Shown here piece after piece: positions 8,878-19,073 of a stretch of DNA of 33,215 nucleotides. Positions within the stretch are counted from its first letter, which is position 1; each line of letters opens with the position of its first letter. The DNA lies in assembly GCF_016786325.1 (NCBI RefSeq), contig NZ_JADWYU010000176.1:1-33215 (forward strand), read 5' to 3'. The notes beneath the pieces were generated by a model. The model worked only from the letters and a program-made list of their open reading frames with translations. It was not told the origin of the DNA and made no database searches. This DNA is from Frankia nepalensis. GTDB taxonomy: Bacteria; Actinomycetota; Actinomycetes; Frankiales; Frankiaceae. The translations under genes were made by a program, and so were the position numbers.

Positions 8878-11800
8878 TCGTCCTGCTGTCGACGTCCGAC
8901 ACCGACCTGTCGTGCGCCCGCGCCTGCGGGGAGGACTACCGGCTCGCCAACCCGGCGCGCCTCGACGCCGCCGGCCTGGCGCCGCTGCTCGACGGCGCCG
9001 ACGTCGTCGTGCTGCGCCTCCTCGGCGGCCGGCGGGCCTGGCCCGAGGGGGTCGACGCCCTGCTCGCGCGCGGCCTGCCGGTGGTGGTGCTCAGCGGGGA
9101 GCTCGTCCCCGACGCCGAGCTGATGGAGCTGTCGTCGGTGCCCGCCGGGGTCGCGGCGCAGGCGCACGCCTATCTCGCCCACGGCGGCGTGGACAACCTG
9201 CGCCAGCTGGCCCGCTTCCTGTCCGACGCGCTGCTGCTCACCGGGCTCGGGTTCGACCCGCCGGCGCCGACCCCGCCGTGGGGCGTCCGGTCCCGTCCCG
9301 GCGCGGACCCGGCCGGCGCCGCCGAGCGCGCGCCGCTGGCCACACCGGCCGGGGGACTCACGTCGGCCGAGGACGCCGCGCCGGCTGGGGACGCCGCGCC
9401 GGGCGCGGGCGCCGGAGGGCGCCCGACCGTCGCGATCCTGTACTACCGGGCGCACGAGCTGGCCGGGAACACCGCGTTCGTGGACGCGCTCGCCGACGCC
9501 GTCGAGGCGGCCGGCGGCCGGGCGCTGCCGGTCTTCTGCGCGTCGCTGCGCACCGCCGACGCCGGGCTGCTCGCCGAGCTGGGCCGGGCGGACGCGCTGG
9601 TGACGACGGTGCTGGCCGCGGGCGGCGCCGCGTCAGGAGCCGTGCCCGCCGAGGTCGGCGCGGGCGGGCGGGACGAGGACTGGGACATCGGCGCGCTCGC
9701 CGCCCTGGACGTGCCGATCCTGCAGGCGCTCGCGGTGACGTCGTCCCGGGCCCAGTGGGCGGCGAGCGACGACGGCCTGTCGCCGCTGGACACCGCCACG
9801 CAGGTCGCGATCCCCGAGTTCGACGGGCGGATCATCACCGTCCCGTTCTCGTTCAAGGAGGTCGACGCCGACGGCCTGACCCACTACGTCCCCGACCTGG
9901 AGCGGGCGGCCCGCGTGGCCGGGCTGGCGGTCAGCCATGCCCGGCTGCGCCATGTCCCGAACGCGGACAAGAAGGTCGCGCTGATGCTGTCGGCCTACCC
10001 GACCAAGCACGCCAGGATCGGCAACGCGGTCGGCCTCGACACCCCGGCGAGCGTGCTCGCGCTGCTGCGGGCGATGCGGGACGCGGGCTACGACGTCGGC
10101 CCGGCCGACGGGCCGGACGCGCTGCCGGGGCTGGCCGCCGGCGATCCCGACGCGCTCATCCACGGCCTGATCGCCGCCGGCGGCCAGGACGAGGACTGGC
10201 TGACGGCCGAGCAGCTGGCCGGCAACCCGGTCCGCGTCCCCGCCGCCGCCTACCGCGCCTGGTTCGCGACGCTGCCGGCCGAGCTGCGGGCGGCCGTGGA
10301 GGAACACTGGGGCCCGGCGCCCGGCGACCTGTTCGTCGACCGCTCGGCCGACCCGGACGGCGAGATCGTGCTCGCCACCCTCGCCGCCGGCAACGTGGCG
10401 ATCCTCATCCAGCCGCCGCGCGGGTTCGGGCAGAACCCGATAGCGATCTACCACGACCCCGACCTGCCGCCGAGCCACCACTACCTGGCGACCTACCACT
10501 GGCTGCGGCACGGCCCGACGACGCCCAACGCCGCGCCCGGCGCCGCTTCCGGGACCGGGTTCGGCGCGCACGCCGTGGTGCACGTCGGCAAGCACGGCAA
10601 CCTCGAGTGGCTGCCCGGCAAGGCGGCGGCGCTGTCCGCCGGCTGCTCGCCCGACGCGGCGCTCGGCGACCTCCCGCTGGTCTACCCGTTCCTGGTCAAC
10701 GACCCGGGGGAGGGCACCCAGGCGAAGCGGCGGGCGCACGCCACGGTGATCGACCACCTGGTTCCGCCGATGGCGCGGGCCGACAGCTACGGGGACATCG
10801 CCCGGCTCGAGCGGCTGCTTGACGAGCACGCGCAGATCGCCGCGATGGACCCGGCGAAGCTCCCCGCGATCCGCGCGCAGATCTGGACGCTCATCGAGGC
10901 GGCGAAGCTGGACCACGACCTCGGCCTCGCCGACCGGCCGCACGACGCCGAGTTCGACGAGTTCCTGCTGCACGTCGACGGCTGGCTGTGCGAGATCAAG
11001 GACGCGCAGATCCGCGACGGCCTGCACGTCCTGGGCGCGGCGCCGACCGGCGAGGCGCGGGTCAACCTGGTGCTGTCGATGCTGCGCGCCCGCCAGCTGT
11101 GGGGCGGTGCCGCCGCGCTGCCGGGCCTGCGCCAGGCGCTCGGCCTCGGCGACGCGGAGGGGACGGCGCGCACCGACGCGGTCGAGGCCGTCGCCCGGGC
11201 CCTCGTCGCGGGCCTGGAGGAGCGCGGCTGGGAACCGGCGGCCGTCGCGGAGGTGATCGCCGAGGTCCTCGACGCCCCGGCGGGCGGGGGCACGGCCGCC
11301 GGGGGCGAGGCCGACCGGGACGCGGTTGCGGCGGTGCTGACGTTCGCCGCCACCGAGATCGTGCCGAGGCTCGCCCGCACCACCGACGAGATCGACCGGA
11401 CCCTGCACGCGCTCGCCGGCGGCTACATCCCCGCCGGCCCCAGCGGTTCGCCGCTGCGCGGCCTGGTCAACGTCCTGCCGACCGGGCGCAACTTCTATGC
11501 CGTCGACCCGCGCGCGGTCCCCAGCCCGCTGGCCTGGGAGACCGGCCGGGCGATGGCCGACTCGCTGCTCGCCCGCCACCTCGCCGACACCGGCGAGTAC
11601 CCGCGCTCGGTCGGCCTGTCAGCCTGGGGCACCTCGGCGATGCGGACGTCCGGCGACGACGTCGCCGAGATCCTCGCGCTGCTCGGCGTCGCGCCGCTGT
11701 GGGACGAGGCGTCCCGGCGGGTGCGCGGCCTGGAGCCGATTCCGCTCGCCGAGCTCGGCCGGCCCCGCGTCGACGTCACCGTCCGGATCTCCGGGTTCTT

Positions 11801-12680
11801 CCGCGACGCGTTCCCGCACGTCGTCGACCTGCTCGACGACGCCGTCCGGCTCGTCGCCGACCTCGACGAGGACCCCGAGCACAACTACGTCCGCGCGCAC
11901 GCCGAGGCCGACACGGCCGCCCACGGGGACCGGCGCCGCGCCACCACCCGCGTCTTCGGCTCGAAACCGGGCGCGTACGGCGCCGGGCTGCTCCCGCTCG
12001 TCGACGCCGGGACCTGGCACGACGACGCGGACCTGGCCGAGGTGTACGCGGCCTGGGGCGGGTTCGCCTACGGCCGTGGGCTGGACGGCCGGCCGGCCCG
12101 CGACGACATGGAGGCGGCGTACCGGCGGATCAGCGTCGCGGTGAAGAACACCGACAGCCTCGAGCACGACATCGCCGACTCCGACGACTACTTCCAGTAC
12201 CACGGCGGGATGATCGCCACCGTGCGGGCGCTGACCGGGCGCGGCCCGCGGGCCTACGTCGGCGACTCGACCCGGCCCGACGCGGTGCGCACCCGGACCC
12301 TGGGGGAGGAGATGGCGCGCGTGGTGCGCGCCCGGGTCGTCAACCCACGCTGGATCGCCTCGATGCGCCGTCACGGCTACAAGGGCGCTTTCGAGCTGGC
12401 CGCGACCGTCGACTACCTGTTCGGCTACGACGCGACCGCCGGCGTGGTGGCCGACTGGATGTACGAGGCCGTCACCCAGGCGTACGTCCTGGACCAGGAG
12501 AACCAGAAGTTCCTGGCGGACGCGAACCCGTGGGCACTGCACGGTATCGCCGAGCGACTTCTGGAGGCGGTCGACCGCGGGCTTTGGTCGGCACCGGAAC
12601 AGTCGACTCTCGACGCGCTGCGTGACGTTTACCTGCGGGCGGAGGGCGATCTGGAAGGCCGTTCGCCATCGGGCGGGTGA
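8874..12680 (+). CDS. cobN: CobN, large subunit of cobaltochelatase
   Basis: CobN binds hydrogenobyrinic acid a,c-diamide and inserts Co2+ with ATP hydrolysis by the AAA+ partner encoded at the head of this operon. The 1,268-residue product matches the family length. It begins [15 protein letters not shown]. Diagnostic CobN/BchH segments include [72 protein letters not shown] and [15 protein letters not shown] variable Ala/Gly-rich stretch sits near residues 140-185. It is the last gene before a strong hairpin, so it probably ends the operon. Confidence 0.97.
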   Translation: MIVLLSTSDTDLSCARACGEDYRLANPARLDAAGLAPLLDGADVVVLRLLGGRRAWPEGVDALLARGLPVVVLSGELVPDAELMELSSVPAGVAAQAHAYLAHGGVDNLRQLARFLSDALLLTGLGFDPPAPTPPWGVRSRPGADPAGAAERAPLATPAGGLTSAEDAAPAGDAAPGAGAGGRPTVAILYYRAHELAGNTAFVDALADAVEAAGGRALPVFCASLRTADAGLLAELGRADALVTTVLAAGGAASGAVPAEVGAGGRDEDWDIGALAALDVPILQALAVTSSRAQWAASDDGLSPLDTATQVAIPEFDGRIITVPFSFKEVDADGLTHYVPDLERAARVAGLAVSHARLRHVPNADKKVALMLSAYPTKHARIGNAVGLDTPASVLALLRAMRDAGYDVGPADGPDALPGLAAGDPDALIHGLIAAGGQDEDWLTAEQLAGNPVRVPAAAYRAWFATLPAELRAAVEEHWGPAPGDLFVDRSADPDGEIVLATLAAGNVAILIQPPRGFGQNPIAIYHDPDLPPSHHYLATYHWLRHGPTTPNAAPGAASGTGFGAHAVVHVGKHGNLEWLPGKAAALSAGCSPDAALGDLPLVYPFLVNDPGEGTQAKRRAHATVIDHLVPPMARADSYGDIARLERLLDEHAQIAAMDPAKLPAIRAQIWTLIEAAKLDHDLGLADRPHDAEFDEFLLHVDGWLCEIKDAQIRDGLHVLGAAPTGEARVNLVLSMLRARQLWGGAAALPGLRQALGLGDAEGTARTDAVEAVARALVAGLEERGWEPAAVAEVIAEVLDAPAGGGTAAGGEADRDAVAAVLTFAATEIVPRLARTTDEIDRTLHALAGGYIPAGPSGSPLRGLVNVLPTGRNFYAVDPRAVPSPLAWETGRAMADSLLARHLADTGEYPRSVGLSAWGTSAMRTSGDDVAEILALLGVAPLWDEASRRVRGLEPIPLAELGRPRVDVTVRISGFFRDAFPHVVDLLDDAVRLVADLDEDPEHNYVRAHAEADTAAHGDRRRATTRVFGSKPGAYGAGLLPLVDAGTWHDDADLAEVYAAWGGFAYGRGLDGRPARDDMEAAYRRISVAVKNTDSLEHDIADSDDYFQYHGGMIATVRALTGRGPRAYVGDSTRPDAVRTRTLGEEMARVVRARVVNPRWIASMRRHGYKGAFELAATVDYLFGYDATAGVVADWMYEAVTQAYVLDQENQKFLADANPWALHGIAERLLEAVDRGLWSAPEQSTLDALRDVYLRAEGDLEGRSPSGG

Positions 12681-12706
12681 CACTCCCGCCCACCCGGGCG
12701 GGAGTG
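12681..12706 (+). terminator. Hairpin directly after cobN
   Basis: CACTCCCGCC (12681-12690) and GGCGGGAGTG (12697-12706) pair perfectly over 10 bp around a 6-nt loop, beginning one base after the cobN stop. No T-run follows, as is common for actinobacterial terminators. Confidence 0.7.
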
Positions 12707-12784
12707 ACCGGCACCTGGTGGCGGACCGGGGGCTGTTGATGGACCGACAGCTGTTGACGGAAAGGTCTCACCGCGTTGACCTGT

Positions 12785-12905
12785 CAGGGTGCCAGCCCTA
12801 CTCTTAACCAGCTGGGCAGCAGAGGAAGCCGGTGTGAATCCGGCACGGTCGCGCCACTGTGATCGGCTCGTGACAATCGCGAGCCGTCAGTCAGATCTTC
12901 GCCGC
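12785..12905 (+). promoter_or_regulatory. Cobalamin riboswitch upstream of cbtB
   Basis: Features in order are a P2-like pairing TGC..GCCC (about 12790-12798) with GGGC.GCA (about 12814-12821), then gaggaagccggtgtgaatc with the hairpin GCCGG/CCGGC (12828-12832 with 12840-12844). The B12 box gcgccactgtga (12851-12862) and the closing gtcagtcagat (12886-12896) follow. It reads toward cbtB and so probably governs cobalt import and cobG-cobH-cobIJ. The ends are approximate. Confidence 0.92.
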
Positions 12906-12951
12906 CACGCGCATTGCATAGGGACGCGTTATCCCAGAGAGGCTTCGCACC

Positions 12952-13167
12952 ATGAGCATTGCCCCCGGCACGCACGCCGCTGACCGGCCGGCTCCCCTGT
13001 CCGTTCCCGCGACCTTCCTCTGGACCGCGCTGATGGTCGTGGCGGGGCTCGCCGTGTACTACTTCGTCGGCATCGACCAGGGAATGGTCTCGATCTTCGG
13101 TTCCGACACCCACATTCACGAGTTCGTGCACGACGCGCGGCACTTCCTGGGTTTCCCCTGCCACTGA
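12952..13167 (+). CDS. cbtB: CbtB, small subunit of a B12-regulated cobalt transporter
   Basis: The 71-residue product fits CbtB, the small membrane partner of CbtA in cobalamin-controlled cobalt uptake. A single transmembrane segment (about residues 20-42, FLWTALMVVAGLAVYYFVGI) is followed by a His-rich C-terminus with HIHEFVHDARH and a final CH, a plausible metal-binding end. AGAGAGG (12936-12942) is the ribosome binding site nine bases before ATG. It lies directly behind a cobalamin riboswitch, which supports the assignment. A 153-base gap with a hairpin separates it from cbtA. Confidence 0.92.
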   Translation: MSIAPGTHAADRPAPLSVPATFLWTALMVVAGLAVYYFVGIDQGMVSIFGSDTHIHEFVHDARHFLGFPCH

Positions 13168-13271
13168 GCCAGGCATCCGGCATCCGTCGCCGGACGTGGT
13201 GGCCGGGCTAGACAGGCCCCGGGCCTGGCGGGCGCCGCCGCCGCTCCGGCGTCCATTCCGCGCGCGGCGCC

Positions 13272-13305
13272 GTCATGCGCCGGCGCGGCCGCGGCGTCGC
13301 ATGAC
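13272..13305 (+). promoter_or_regulatory. Hairpin between cbtB and cbtA
   Basis: GTCATGCG (13272-13279) and CGCATGAC (13298-13305) are a perfect 8-bp inverted repeat with a GC-rich inner part. It ends five bases before AGGAG (13310-13314), the cbtA ribosome binding site. It could tune cbtA translation or protect the cbtB message. Confidence 0.5.
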
Positions 13306-13320
13306 ACCCAGGAGTGTGGC

Positions 13321-14187
13321 ATGGAAAAAAGGCTGATTCTGCGCGGGCTGCTCTGCGGCGCCCTCGCCGGGCTGCTCGCGTTCGCTTTCGCCCGCATATT
13401 CGCGGAGCCACAGATCGACAAGGCCATCGCCTTCGAGGAGGGCCGGGGCGAGGCCCAGCTGGCGCTCGACGCCGCCGCAGGGCTCGCCGTCCCGCCGGAG
13501 GAGGGCGCGGTGTTCACCCGTGCCGTCCAGGCCGACGTCGGGCTCGGCATCGGCATCGTCGCGCTGGCGATCGCGCTCGGCGGCCTGTACGCCGTCGCCT
13601 TCTCGCTCGCCTACGGCCGCGTCGGCGCGACGCGGGCCCGGGCACTGGCGCTGTACCTGGCGCTCGGCGGATTCCTCACCGTCTACTTCGTGCCGTTCCT
13701 GAAGTACCCGGCGAGCCCGCCGGCGGTCGGCGACGACGAGACCATCGAGCAGCGGGGCATCCTCTATCTGTCGATGGTGCTGGCGTCGGTCGCCCTCGGC
13801 ATCCTCGCCGTGTGGTTCGGCCGCTGGCTGCGCACCAGACACTCGACCTGGACGGCGACGCTGCTCGCGGGCGCGGCGTTCCTCGTCGCCGTGGCCGTGC
13901 TGATCGCCGTCCTGCCCTCGTTCGGCTCGCTCAGCGTCGGCAGCCCGGAGACGGAGACTCCCGGCCCGCTGCTCGACCCGGGCGGGAACATCGTCTACGA
14001 GGCCTTCCCCGCGGATGTCCTGTACTTCTTCCGGCTCTACTCGGTCGGGGCGCAGGTCATCCTGTGGGGCGCGCTCGGCCTGGCCTTCGGCCCGCTGGCC
14101 GCGCGGCTGCTCGAGCCGGCCGCGGGCCGCGCCCGCGCGGGCGTGCCGGCGGCGCAGGCCGACCCGGTCGCCGGGTCCGCGTCCTAG
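13321..14187 (+). CDS. cbtA: CbtA, membrane subunit of the cobalt transporter
   Basis: The 288-residue product begins MEKRLILRGLLCGALAGLLAFAFARIF, a CbtA-type first transmembrane segment, followed by the conserved EPQIDKAIAFE. Further hydrophobic segments lie near residues 75-102, 110-127, 140-160 and 180-200, with a last one near 240-262, consistent with a multi-pass protein. It works with CbtB to import cobalt for corrin synthesis. AGGAG at 13310-13314 supports the ATG. The TAG stop overlaps the GTG start of cobG by one base, which ties cobalt import to ring synthesis in one message. The C-terminal tail is Ala-rich and not obviously functional. Confidence 0.9.
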   Translation: MEKRLILRGLLCGALAGLLAFAFARIFAEPQIDKAIAFEEGRGEAQLALDAAAGLAVPPEEGAVFTRAVQADVGLGIGIVALAIALGGLYAVAFSLAYGRVGATRARALALYLALGGFLTVYFVPFLKYPASPPAVGDDETIEQRGILYLSMVLASVALGILAVWFGRWLRTRHSTWTATLLAGAAFLVAVAVLIAVLPSFGSLSVGSPETETPGPLLDPGGNIVYEAFPADVLYFFRLYSVGAQVILWGALGLAFGPLAARLLEPAAGRARAGVPAAQADPVAGSAS

Positions 14188-15557
14188 TGACGGACTGCTC
14201 CACCTCGGCCCGTGTCCCGGGGGGCGTCCCCCGGGCGCGGGCCGACCGCTGCCCGGGGGCGCTGACCCTGCACGAGGCCGCCGACGGCGGTCTCGCCCGG
14301 ATCCGGCTGCCCGGCGGGCTGGTCGACGGGCCGGTGCTCGCCGCGCTGGCCCGCCTCGGGGCCGGCGGCGCCCTCGAGCTCACCTCGCGGGGGAACGTCC
14401 AACTGCGCGGGATCACCCCGGGACGCCGTGCCCGGGTCGCCGCCCGCGTCGCGGAGCTCGGCCTGCTGCCCTCGGCGACCCACGAACGGGTGCGCAACAT
14501 CGTGGCGTCGCCGCTCGCGGGCCTCGTGGGCCCCGGTGAGCCCGACGCCGGCCGGCCCGGCCTGGCGGCGGGCGCGGGTGGCCGGCTGCCCGGCCTGGTG
14601 CGCGCGCTCGACCGGGCGCTGTGCGCCGACCCGGAGCTGGCCGAGCTGTCCGGCCGGTTCCTGTTCGGCCTGGACGACGGCGGCGGCGACATCGCCGCGC
14701 TGGGCCCCGACGCCTGGGCGGCACCGGCGGCCACGGGATCCTGGTGGGTGGCCCCGGCGGGTGTCGAGGTCGCCGAGCACGACCTGGTCGGGGAGCTCGT
14801 CGGCGCCGCGCGGGCCTTCGTCCGACTCGCCGCATCGGCCGGCCAGGGGCATCGGGGCGGGAGCGCCGGAGCGCCGGAGACGCGAGGGCGGGCCTGGCGG
14901 GTTCGTGACCTCGCCGACGGCGGAGCCGGCCTCGCCGCGGCGCTGCGCGCCGGGCGCCCGGCGGCGGACTGCCCGGTCACGGCCAGCCACGCCCGCCCGG
15001 TGGGTGGCTGGCGCCGCCCGGATGGCGGCTGGGCCGTCGCCGTGGGAGTTCCCCTCGGCTGGCTCACCCGGTCCGCCGCCGACCTGCTCGCCGAGGCCGC
15101 CGAGGCGGGCGCGGCGGCGCGCGGCGGGCCCGCCCAGCCGTTGCGCGTCACGCCGTGGCGTGGTGTCGTCGTTCCCGACATCGCCGACGAGCCGGCGTTT
15201 CGCGCCCGCGCGGCGCGCGCCGGCCTCACCACCGCGCCCGGTTCGCTGTGGGCCCGCGTCACCGCGTGCGCCGGGCGTCCCGGCTGCGCCAGCGCGCACG
15301 CCGACGTGCGCGCGGACGCCGGCCGCGCCGTCGACGCCGGCCGCCTCACACCAGCCCCGCCCGCGACACGGGCGTCCCCCGCGCCGGCACCGGACCTCAT
15401 GACGACGCCGGGCCGGGCCGGGCCGGTCGCGCACTGGAGCGGCTGCGCCCGCCGGTGTGGCCGGCCCGCCGGCGCGCACGTCGAGGTGGTCGCCGGTCCG
15501 GAAGGCTACGAGGTGCGCCCCGCGACCGCGGCGGCCACCCGGAAGGAGTCCCGATGA
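14187..15557 (+). CDS. cobG: CobG, precorrin-3B synthase
   Basis: CobG is the O2-dependent iron-sulfur monooxygenase that hydroxylates precorrin-3A and forms the lactone of precorrin-3B, the hallmark of the aerobic pathway. It belongs to the nitrite/sulfite reductase family. [12 protein letters not shown] matches the siroheme-reductase repeat, and the two cysteine pairs C-x5-C (TACAGRPGC, near residues 361-368) and C-x3-C (SGCARRC, near 418-424) are positioned for a [4Fe-4S] cluster. Length is 456 residues. GTG at 14187 overlaps the cbtA stop. The stop overlaps the cobH ATG (ATGA at 15554). An Ala/Gly/Pro-rich stretch separates the two cysteine pairs by more than usual. Confidence 0.93.
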   Translation: MTDCSTSARVPGGVPRARADRCPGALTLHEAADGGLARIRLPGGLVDGPVLAALARLGAGGALELTSRGNVQLRGITPGRRARVAARVAELGLLPSATHERVRNIVASPLAGLVGPGEPDAGRPGLAAGAGGRLPGLVRALDRALCADPELAELSGRFLFGLDDGGGDIAALGPDAWAAPAATGSWWVAPAGVEVAEHDLVGELVGAARAFVRLAASAGQGHRGGSAGAPETRGRAWRVRDLADGGAGLAAALRAGRPAADCPVTASHARPVGGWRRPDGGWAVAVGVPLGWLTRSAADLLAEAAEAGAAARGGPAQPLRVTPWRGVVVPDIADEPAFRARAARAGLTTAPGSLWARVTACAGRPGCASAHADVRADAGRAVDAGRLTPAPPATRASPAPAPDLMTTPGRAGPVAHWSGCARRCGRPAGAHVEVVAGPEGYEVRPATAAATRKESR

Positions 15558-16207
15558 CGGCCGTCCAGACCGGCGGGCGTCGGTACGACTACGAGCGCGA
15601 CGGCGACGCCATCTACCGGCAGTCGTTCGCGACGATCCGCGCCGAGTCCGACCTCGCCCGCTTCCCCGCCGGCCTCGAACCGGTGGTCGTACGCATGATT
15701 CACGCCTGCGGCATGGTCGACCTGCCCGCCGACGTCGAGGCGAGCCCCGATCTCGCCGACGCGGCGGGCGCCGCGCTGCTGGCCGGGGCGCCGGTGCTGT
15801 GCGACGCCCAGATGGTGGCCAGCGGCATCACCCGCCGGTTCCTGCCGGCCGCCAACGACGTGGTGTGCACGCTCGGGGAGCCCGGGGTCGCCGACCTGGC
15901 GGCCCGGCTGGGCACCACCCGGTCCGCCGCCGCGCTCCAGCTGTGGGGCGAGCGGCTCGCCGGGGCGGTGGTCGCCGTCGGCAACGCCCCGACGGCGCTG
16001 TTCCACCTGCTGGAGATGATCGCCGCCGGGGCGCCGAGGCCGGCCGCGGTGCTGGGCCTGCCGGTGGGCTTCGTCGGCGCGGCCGAGTCCAAGAGGGCAC
16101 TGTCCGACAACCCGTTCGGCCTGCCCTACCTCGTCGTCCACGGCCGCCGGGGCGGCAGCGCGCTCGCGGTCGCGGCCGTGAACGCGCTCGCCGCGGGGGC
16201 GCGATGA
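15554..16207 (+). CDS. cobH: CobH, precorrin-8X methylmutase
   Basis: CobH moves the C11 methyl group to C12, giving hydrogenobyrinic acid. The 217-residue product matches the family length. [10 protein letters not shown] carries the catalytic histidine at residue 50. [33 protein letters not shown] and [16 protein letters not shown] are family signatures. GGAAGGAG (15541-15548) precedes the ATG. The gene overlaps cobG upstream and cobIJ downstream by four bases each. Confidence 0.97.
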   Translation: MTAVQTGGRRYDYERDGDAIYRQSFATIRAESDLARFPAGLEPVVVRMIHACGMVDLPADVEASPDLADAAGAALLAGAPVLCDAQMVASGITRRFLPAANDVVCTLGEPGVADLAARLGTTRSAAALQLWGERLAGAVVAVGNAPTALFHLLEMIAAGAPRPAAVLGLPVGFVGAAESKRALSDNPFGLPYLVVHGRRGGSALAVAAVNALAAGAR

Positions 16208-18078
16208 GTCCCCGACCCGCCGGGACGCTGTTCGGCGTCGGCGTCGGCCCGGGAGACCCGGAACTCGTCACCGTGAAGGCGGCGCGGCTGATCGGCGCCG
16301 CCTCGGTGGTCGCCTACCACGCGGGCCGGCCCGGGCGGTCGCTCGCCCGGGCGAGCGCGGCGCCGTACCTGCCGGACGGCGTCGTCGAGGAGGAGCTGGT
16401 CTACCCGGTCACCCGCGGCCACGCCGACCACCCGGGCGGCTACCGGGGGGCGCTCGACGAGTTCTACGAGCGGGCCGCCGCGCGGCTCGCCACGCACCTG
16501 GCCGCCGGGCGCGACGTCGTGCTGCTCGCCGAGGGCGACCCGACCCTGTACAGCTCCTACCAGCACATGCACCGCCGGCTCGCGGCGCGGTTCCGGTGCG
16601 TGGTCGTGCCCGGAGTCATGTCGGTGTCGGCGGTCGCCGCGGCCGCCGGCGTCCCGCTGGCGACGGGGGAGGAGGCGCTGCTGGTGGCGCCGGCCACGAT
16701 GCCCGTCGACCGGCTGCGCGACCTCGCGGGCCGGGCGGACGCGCTCGCGCTGATGAAGGTCGGCCGCGACGTGGCCGGGCTGCGGGAGGTGCTCGCCGCC
16801 GCGGGCCGCCTCGACGAGGCGGTCCTGGTCTCGCGGGCCTCACGGCCCGACGAGACGGTCACCGCGCTGCGCGACGCCCCGGCCGGCCCCGACGTGCCGT
16901 ACATGTCGATGGTGCTGGTGCCTGGCGCCGCCGCGGCCCAGTCCCCGGGGCCGGCCGCGCTCGCGGTCGCGGCTCCCGCCGCCCCGGCCGGCGCCGCCCC
17001 GGCTGGCGCGGCCGGGGCCGACCCGAATGTCGCTGGTCTGAGCGCGGCCGGCGCGCCCGCGAACGGCGCGCGCGTCCACGACCCGGGCGTCGGCGAGACG
17101 GGCGTCCACGACATGGGCGTCGGCGGCGCGCACCCGAACGGCGCGCGGGCGGACGGTACCCGCGCGAACGGCGCGCGGGCGGACGGTACCCGCGCGAACG
17201 GTGCGCACGCGAACGGTGCGCACGCGAACGGCCAGCGGGTCGATGGCCCGGGCCCGGCCGGCGTCGGCGTGGACCGCGTCCTCGGGTCCGTGACCGTCGT
17301 CGGGCTGGGGCCGGCCGGCCCGGACTGGCTCACGCCGGAGGCGGCCGCGGCGCTGGCCGGCGCGGAGCACGTCGTCGGCTACCAGGCCTACGTCTCCCGC
17401 GTCCCGCCCCGCGCCGGGCAGCACCGCCACCTCTCCGACAACCGGGTCGAGGCGGAGCGGGCCGCGTTCGCGCTCGAGCTCGCCCGCCGCGGCGGGCGGG
17501 TCGCGGTCGTGTCCTCCGGCGACCCCGGGGTGTTCGCGATGGCCGCCGCCGTGCTGGAGGTCCGGGCCGACGGCGGCTACGGCGACGTGCCGGTCCATGT
17601 GCTGCCCGGGGTGACGGCGGCGAACGCCGTGGCGGCCCGCGCCGGCGCGCCGCTCGGCCACGACTACTGCGTGGTGTCCCTGTCCGACCAGCTCAAGCCG
17701 TGGCCGCTGGTGCTGCGCCGGCTGCGGGCCGCGGCGGAGGCGGACCTCGCGCTCGCGCTCTACAACCCGGGGTCGCGCGCGCGGCGCCGCCACGTCGACG
17801 AGGTGCGCGCCTGCCTGCTCGGGTGGCGTTCCCCGGACACGCCGGTCGTGGTCGGGCGCGCGGTCGGCGAGCCCGGCCCGGACGGTGAGCGGGTCGACGT
17901 GATCCGGCTCGCCGACCTGACCGCCGAGCACGTCGACATGCGCACGCTGCTGATCGTCGGCTCGTCGAGGACCCGCTGGGACCGGGCGACCGGCGTCGTG
18001 TTCACGCCGCGCCACCACGACGGCGCGCCGAGCCCGGCGACGGCTACCGCCGACGCCGCAGCAGATACACGTCCATGA
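16204..18078 (+). CDS. cobIJ: CobI-CobJ fusion, precorrin-2 C20- and precorrin-3B C17-methyltransferase
   Basis: Two tetrapyrrole methylases are fused. CobI (about residues 1-240; [43 protein letters not shown]) methylates C20 of precorrin-2. CobJ (about 360-605; [55 protein letters not shown]) methylates C17 and contracts the ring. CobIJ fusions are known in actinobacteria. Here the 120-residue linker is low complexity and includes Asn-Gly-Ala pentapeptide repeats. Start overlaps cobH (ATGA). The last 35 bases overlap the 3' end of cobF on the other strand (18044-18078). Confidence 0.96.
   Translation: MSPRPAGTLFGVGVGPGDPELVTVKAARLIGAASVVAYHAGRPGRSLARASAAPYLPDGVVEEELVYPVTRGHADHPGGYRGALDEFYERAAARLATHLAAGRDVVLLAEGDPTLYSSYQHMHRRLAARFRCVVVPGVMSVSAVAAAAGVPLATGEEALLVAPATMPVDRLRDLAGRADALALMKVGRDVAGLREVLAAAGRLDEAVLVSRASRPDETVTALRDAPAGPDVPYMSMVLVPGAAAAQSPGPAALAVAAPAAPAGAAPAGAAGADPNVAGLSAAGAPANGARVHDPGVGETGVHDMGVGGAHPNGARADGTRANGARADGTRANGAHANGAHANGQRVDGPGPAGVGVDRVLGSVTVVGLGPAGPDWLTPEAAAALAGAEHVVGYQAYVSRVPPRAGQHRHLSDNRVEAERAAFALELARRGGRVAVVSSGDPGVFAMAAAVLEVRADGGYGDVPVHVLPGVTAANAVAARAGAPLGHDYCVVSLSDQLKPWPLVLRRLRAAAEADLALALYNPGSRARRRHVDEVRACLLGWRSPDTPVVVGRAVGEPGPDGERVDVIRLADLTAEHVDMRTLLIVGSSRTRWDRATGVVFTPRHHDGAPSPATATADAAADTRP
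17141..17230 (+). repeat. 30-bp and 15-bp tandem repeats in the CobI-CobJ linker
   Basis: Two identical 30-bp units (17141-17170, 17171-17200; [10 protein letters not shown]) are followed by two identical 15-bp units (17201-17215, 17216-17230; GAHAN). Together they form a pentapeptide series such as RANGA and HANGA. Confidence 0.95.
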
Positions 18079-18883
18079 TCCATCCCTTGCGGGCGCGGGC
18101 GTCCCGCTTGGCGGCCGCGATCTGGCCGCCCACCTCGGCGAGTGGGCCGGCGAGCGCGATCTCGTCGTCCGCGCCGAGGTACGCGCCCCAGTAGATGTCC
18201 CACTGGTCGGCGTCGAGGCCCTGCCAGGCCGCCGCCCCGTCGAGCAGGACGACGACGGTGTCGAGGCCGGCGGCCTCGTCGGCGAGCCGGCGCCCGGTGG
18301 TGATGTGCACCGACCCGCCGACGGTGTTCAGCGGGATCCGGTGCCGGGCCGCCAGCGCCTGCACGCTGGAGATCCCGGGAACCACCTCGACGTCCAGGTC
18401 GACCAGCCCGCGTGCCCGGATGTCGTCGAGGATGCGCAGCGAGCTGTCGTAGAGCGCCGGGTCGCCCCACACGAGGAACGCGCCCCGCCCGCCCTCGTCG
18501 AGTTCCGTGCGCAGGGCGTCGGCCCAGACCGTCGCGCGCGCGGCGTGCCAGCGGCGCACCTCGGCCGGGTAGTCGGCGGGTGCCCGGTCCCGTTCCGGCT
18601 CGCCGACCTCGACGACCCGCAGACCGGGCCGGGCGTACCGGGCGCAGATCCGGGCCCGCAGCGCGTTCAGGTCCGCCTTCGCCGCGCCCTTGTCGACCGT
18701 GAACAGGACGTCGGCGCCGGCGAGCGCCCGGCTCGCCGCATGGGTGAGCGACTCCGGGTCGCCGACCCCCATCCCGATCAGTGACACGACCCGGCGCCCG
18801 GCCGGGACCGGCGCCGGCCCGAACCGGTCATCGGGCCGAACCCCGTCGGCCGGGACGGAGGGCTCGTTCGCGGCGACGGACAC
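18044..18883 (-). CDS. cobF: CobF, precorrin-6A synthase (deacetylating)
   Basis: CobF methylates C1 and removes the C20-derived acetyl group, an aerobic-pathway step. After a short variable N-terminus, VVSLIGMGVGDPESLTHAA is the methylase glycine loop. FTVDKGAAKADLNALR, FLVWGDPALYDSSLRIL and VEVVPGISSVQALAARHRIPLN follow, and [13 protein letters not shown] ends the protein. The start is uncertain: GTG at 18883 gives 279 residues, while GTG at 18922 would add 13. Neither has a clear ribosome binding site. The gene is minus strand, downstream of mftC, and separated from it by a hairpin terminator. Its 3' end overlaps cobIJ by 35 bases. Confidence 0.92.
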   Translation of the reverse strand: MSVAANEPSVPADGVRPDDRFGPAPVPAGRRVVSLIGMGVGDPESLTHAASRALAGADVLFTVDKGAAKADLNALRARICARYARPGLRVVEVGEPERDRAPADYPAEVRRWHAARATVWADALRTELDEGGRGAFLVWGDPALYDSSLRILDDIRARGLVDLDVEVVPGISSVQALAARHRIPLNTVGGSVHITTGRRLADEAAGLDTVVVLLDGAAAWQGLDADQWDIYWGAYLGADDEIALAGPLAEVGGQIAAAKRDARARKGWIMDVYLLRRRR

Positions 18884-19030
18884 CCGACCGACGATAGCGG
18901 CGACCGCGACCAGCCCTCTCACACCGACGCCCACCCCCGACGCCCACCCCCGCCGCCGGCCCCTGGGCAGGCCGCGCTGTCCGCGCCCACGGGCAGCCGT
19001 GTCATACCCCGTGGTGGTGGAAGGCGGCGT

Positions 19031-19064
19031 TCCCGGCGCCCTGGCGTATGACAGGACGCCGGGA
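19031..19064 (-). terminator. Terminator of the mftABC operon
   Basis: Arms 19031-19043 and 19052-19064 form a 13-bp stem with an 8-nt loop. The one mismatch on the plus strand (C/A at the ninth position) becomes a G-U pair in minus-strand RNA, so the stem is better formed for mftC transcripts. It starts ten bases after the mftC stop. Confidence 0.75.
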
Positions 19065-19073
19065 CCCGCGGGG

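Noticed and set aside
12776-12804. TTGACC and TACTCT spaced by 17 bases, a textbook promoter for cbtB
   Set aside because: The TACTCT would lie in the loop of the P2-like stem of the riboswitch, so transcription must start further upstream for a complete aptamer. 5' end mapping could reinstate it.
17141-17230. Tandem repeats as a possible CRISPR array
   Set aside because: The units are contiguous, in frame and have no unique spacers. The same holds for 481-660, 2645-2698 and 32193-32276.
19000-19053. TGTCATAC/GTATGACA inverted repeat with a 38-base spacer
   Set aside because: The stronger 13-bp terminator hairpin at 19031-19064 uses part of the same sequence and explains the structure better.
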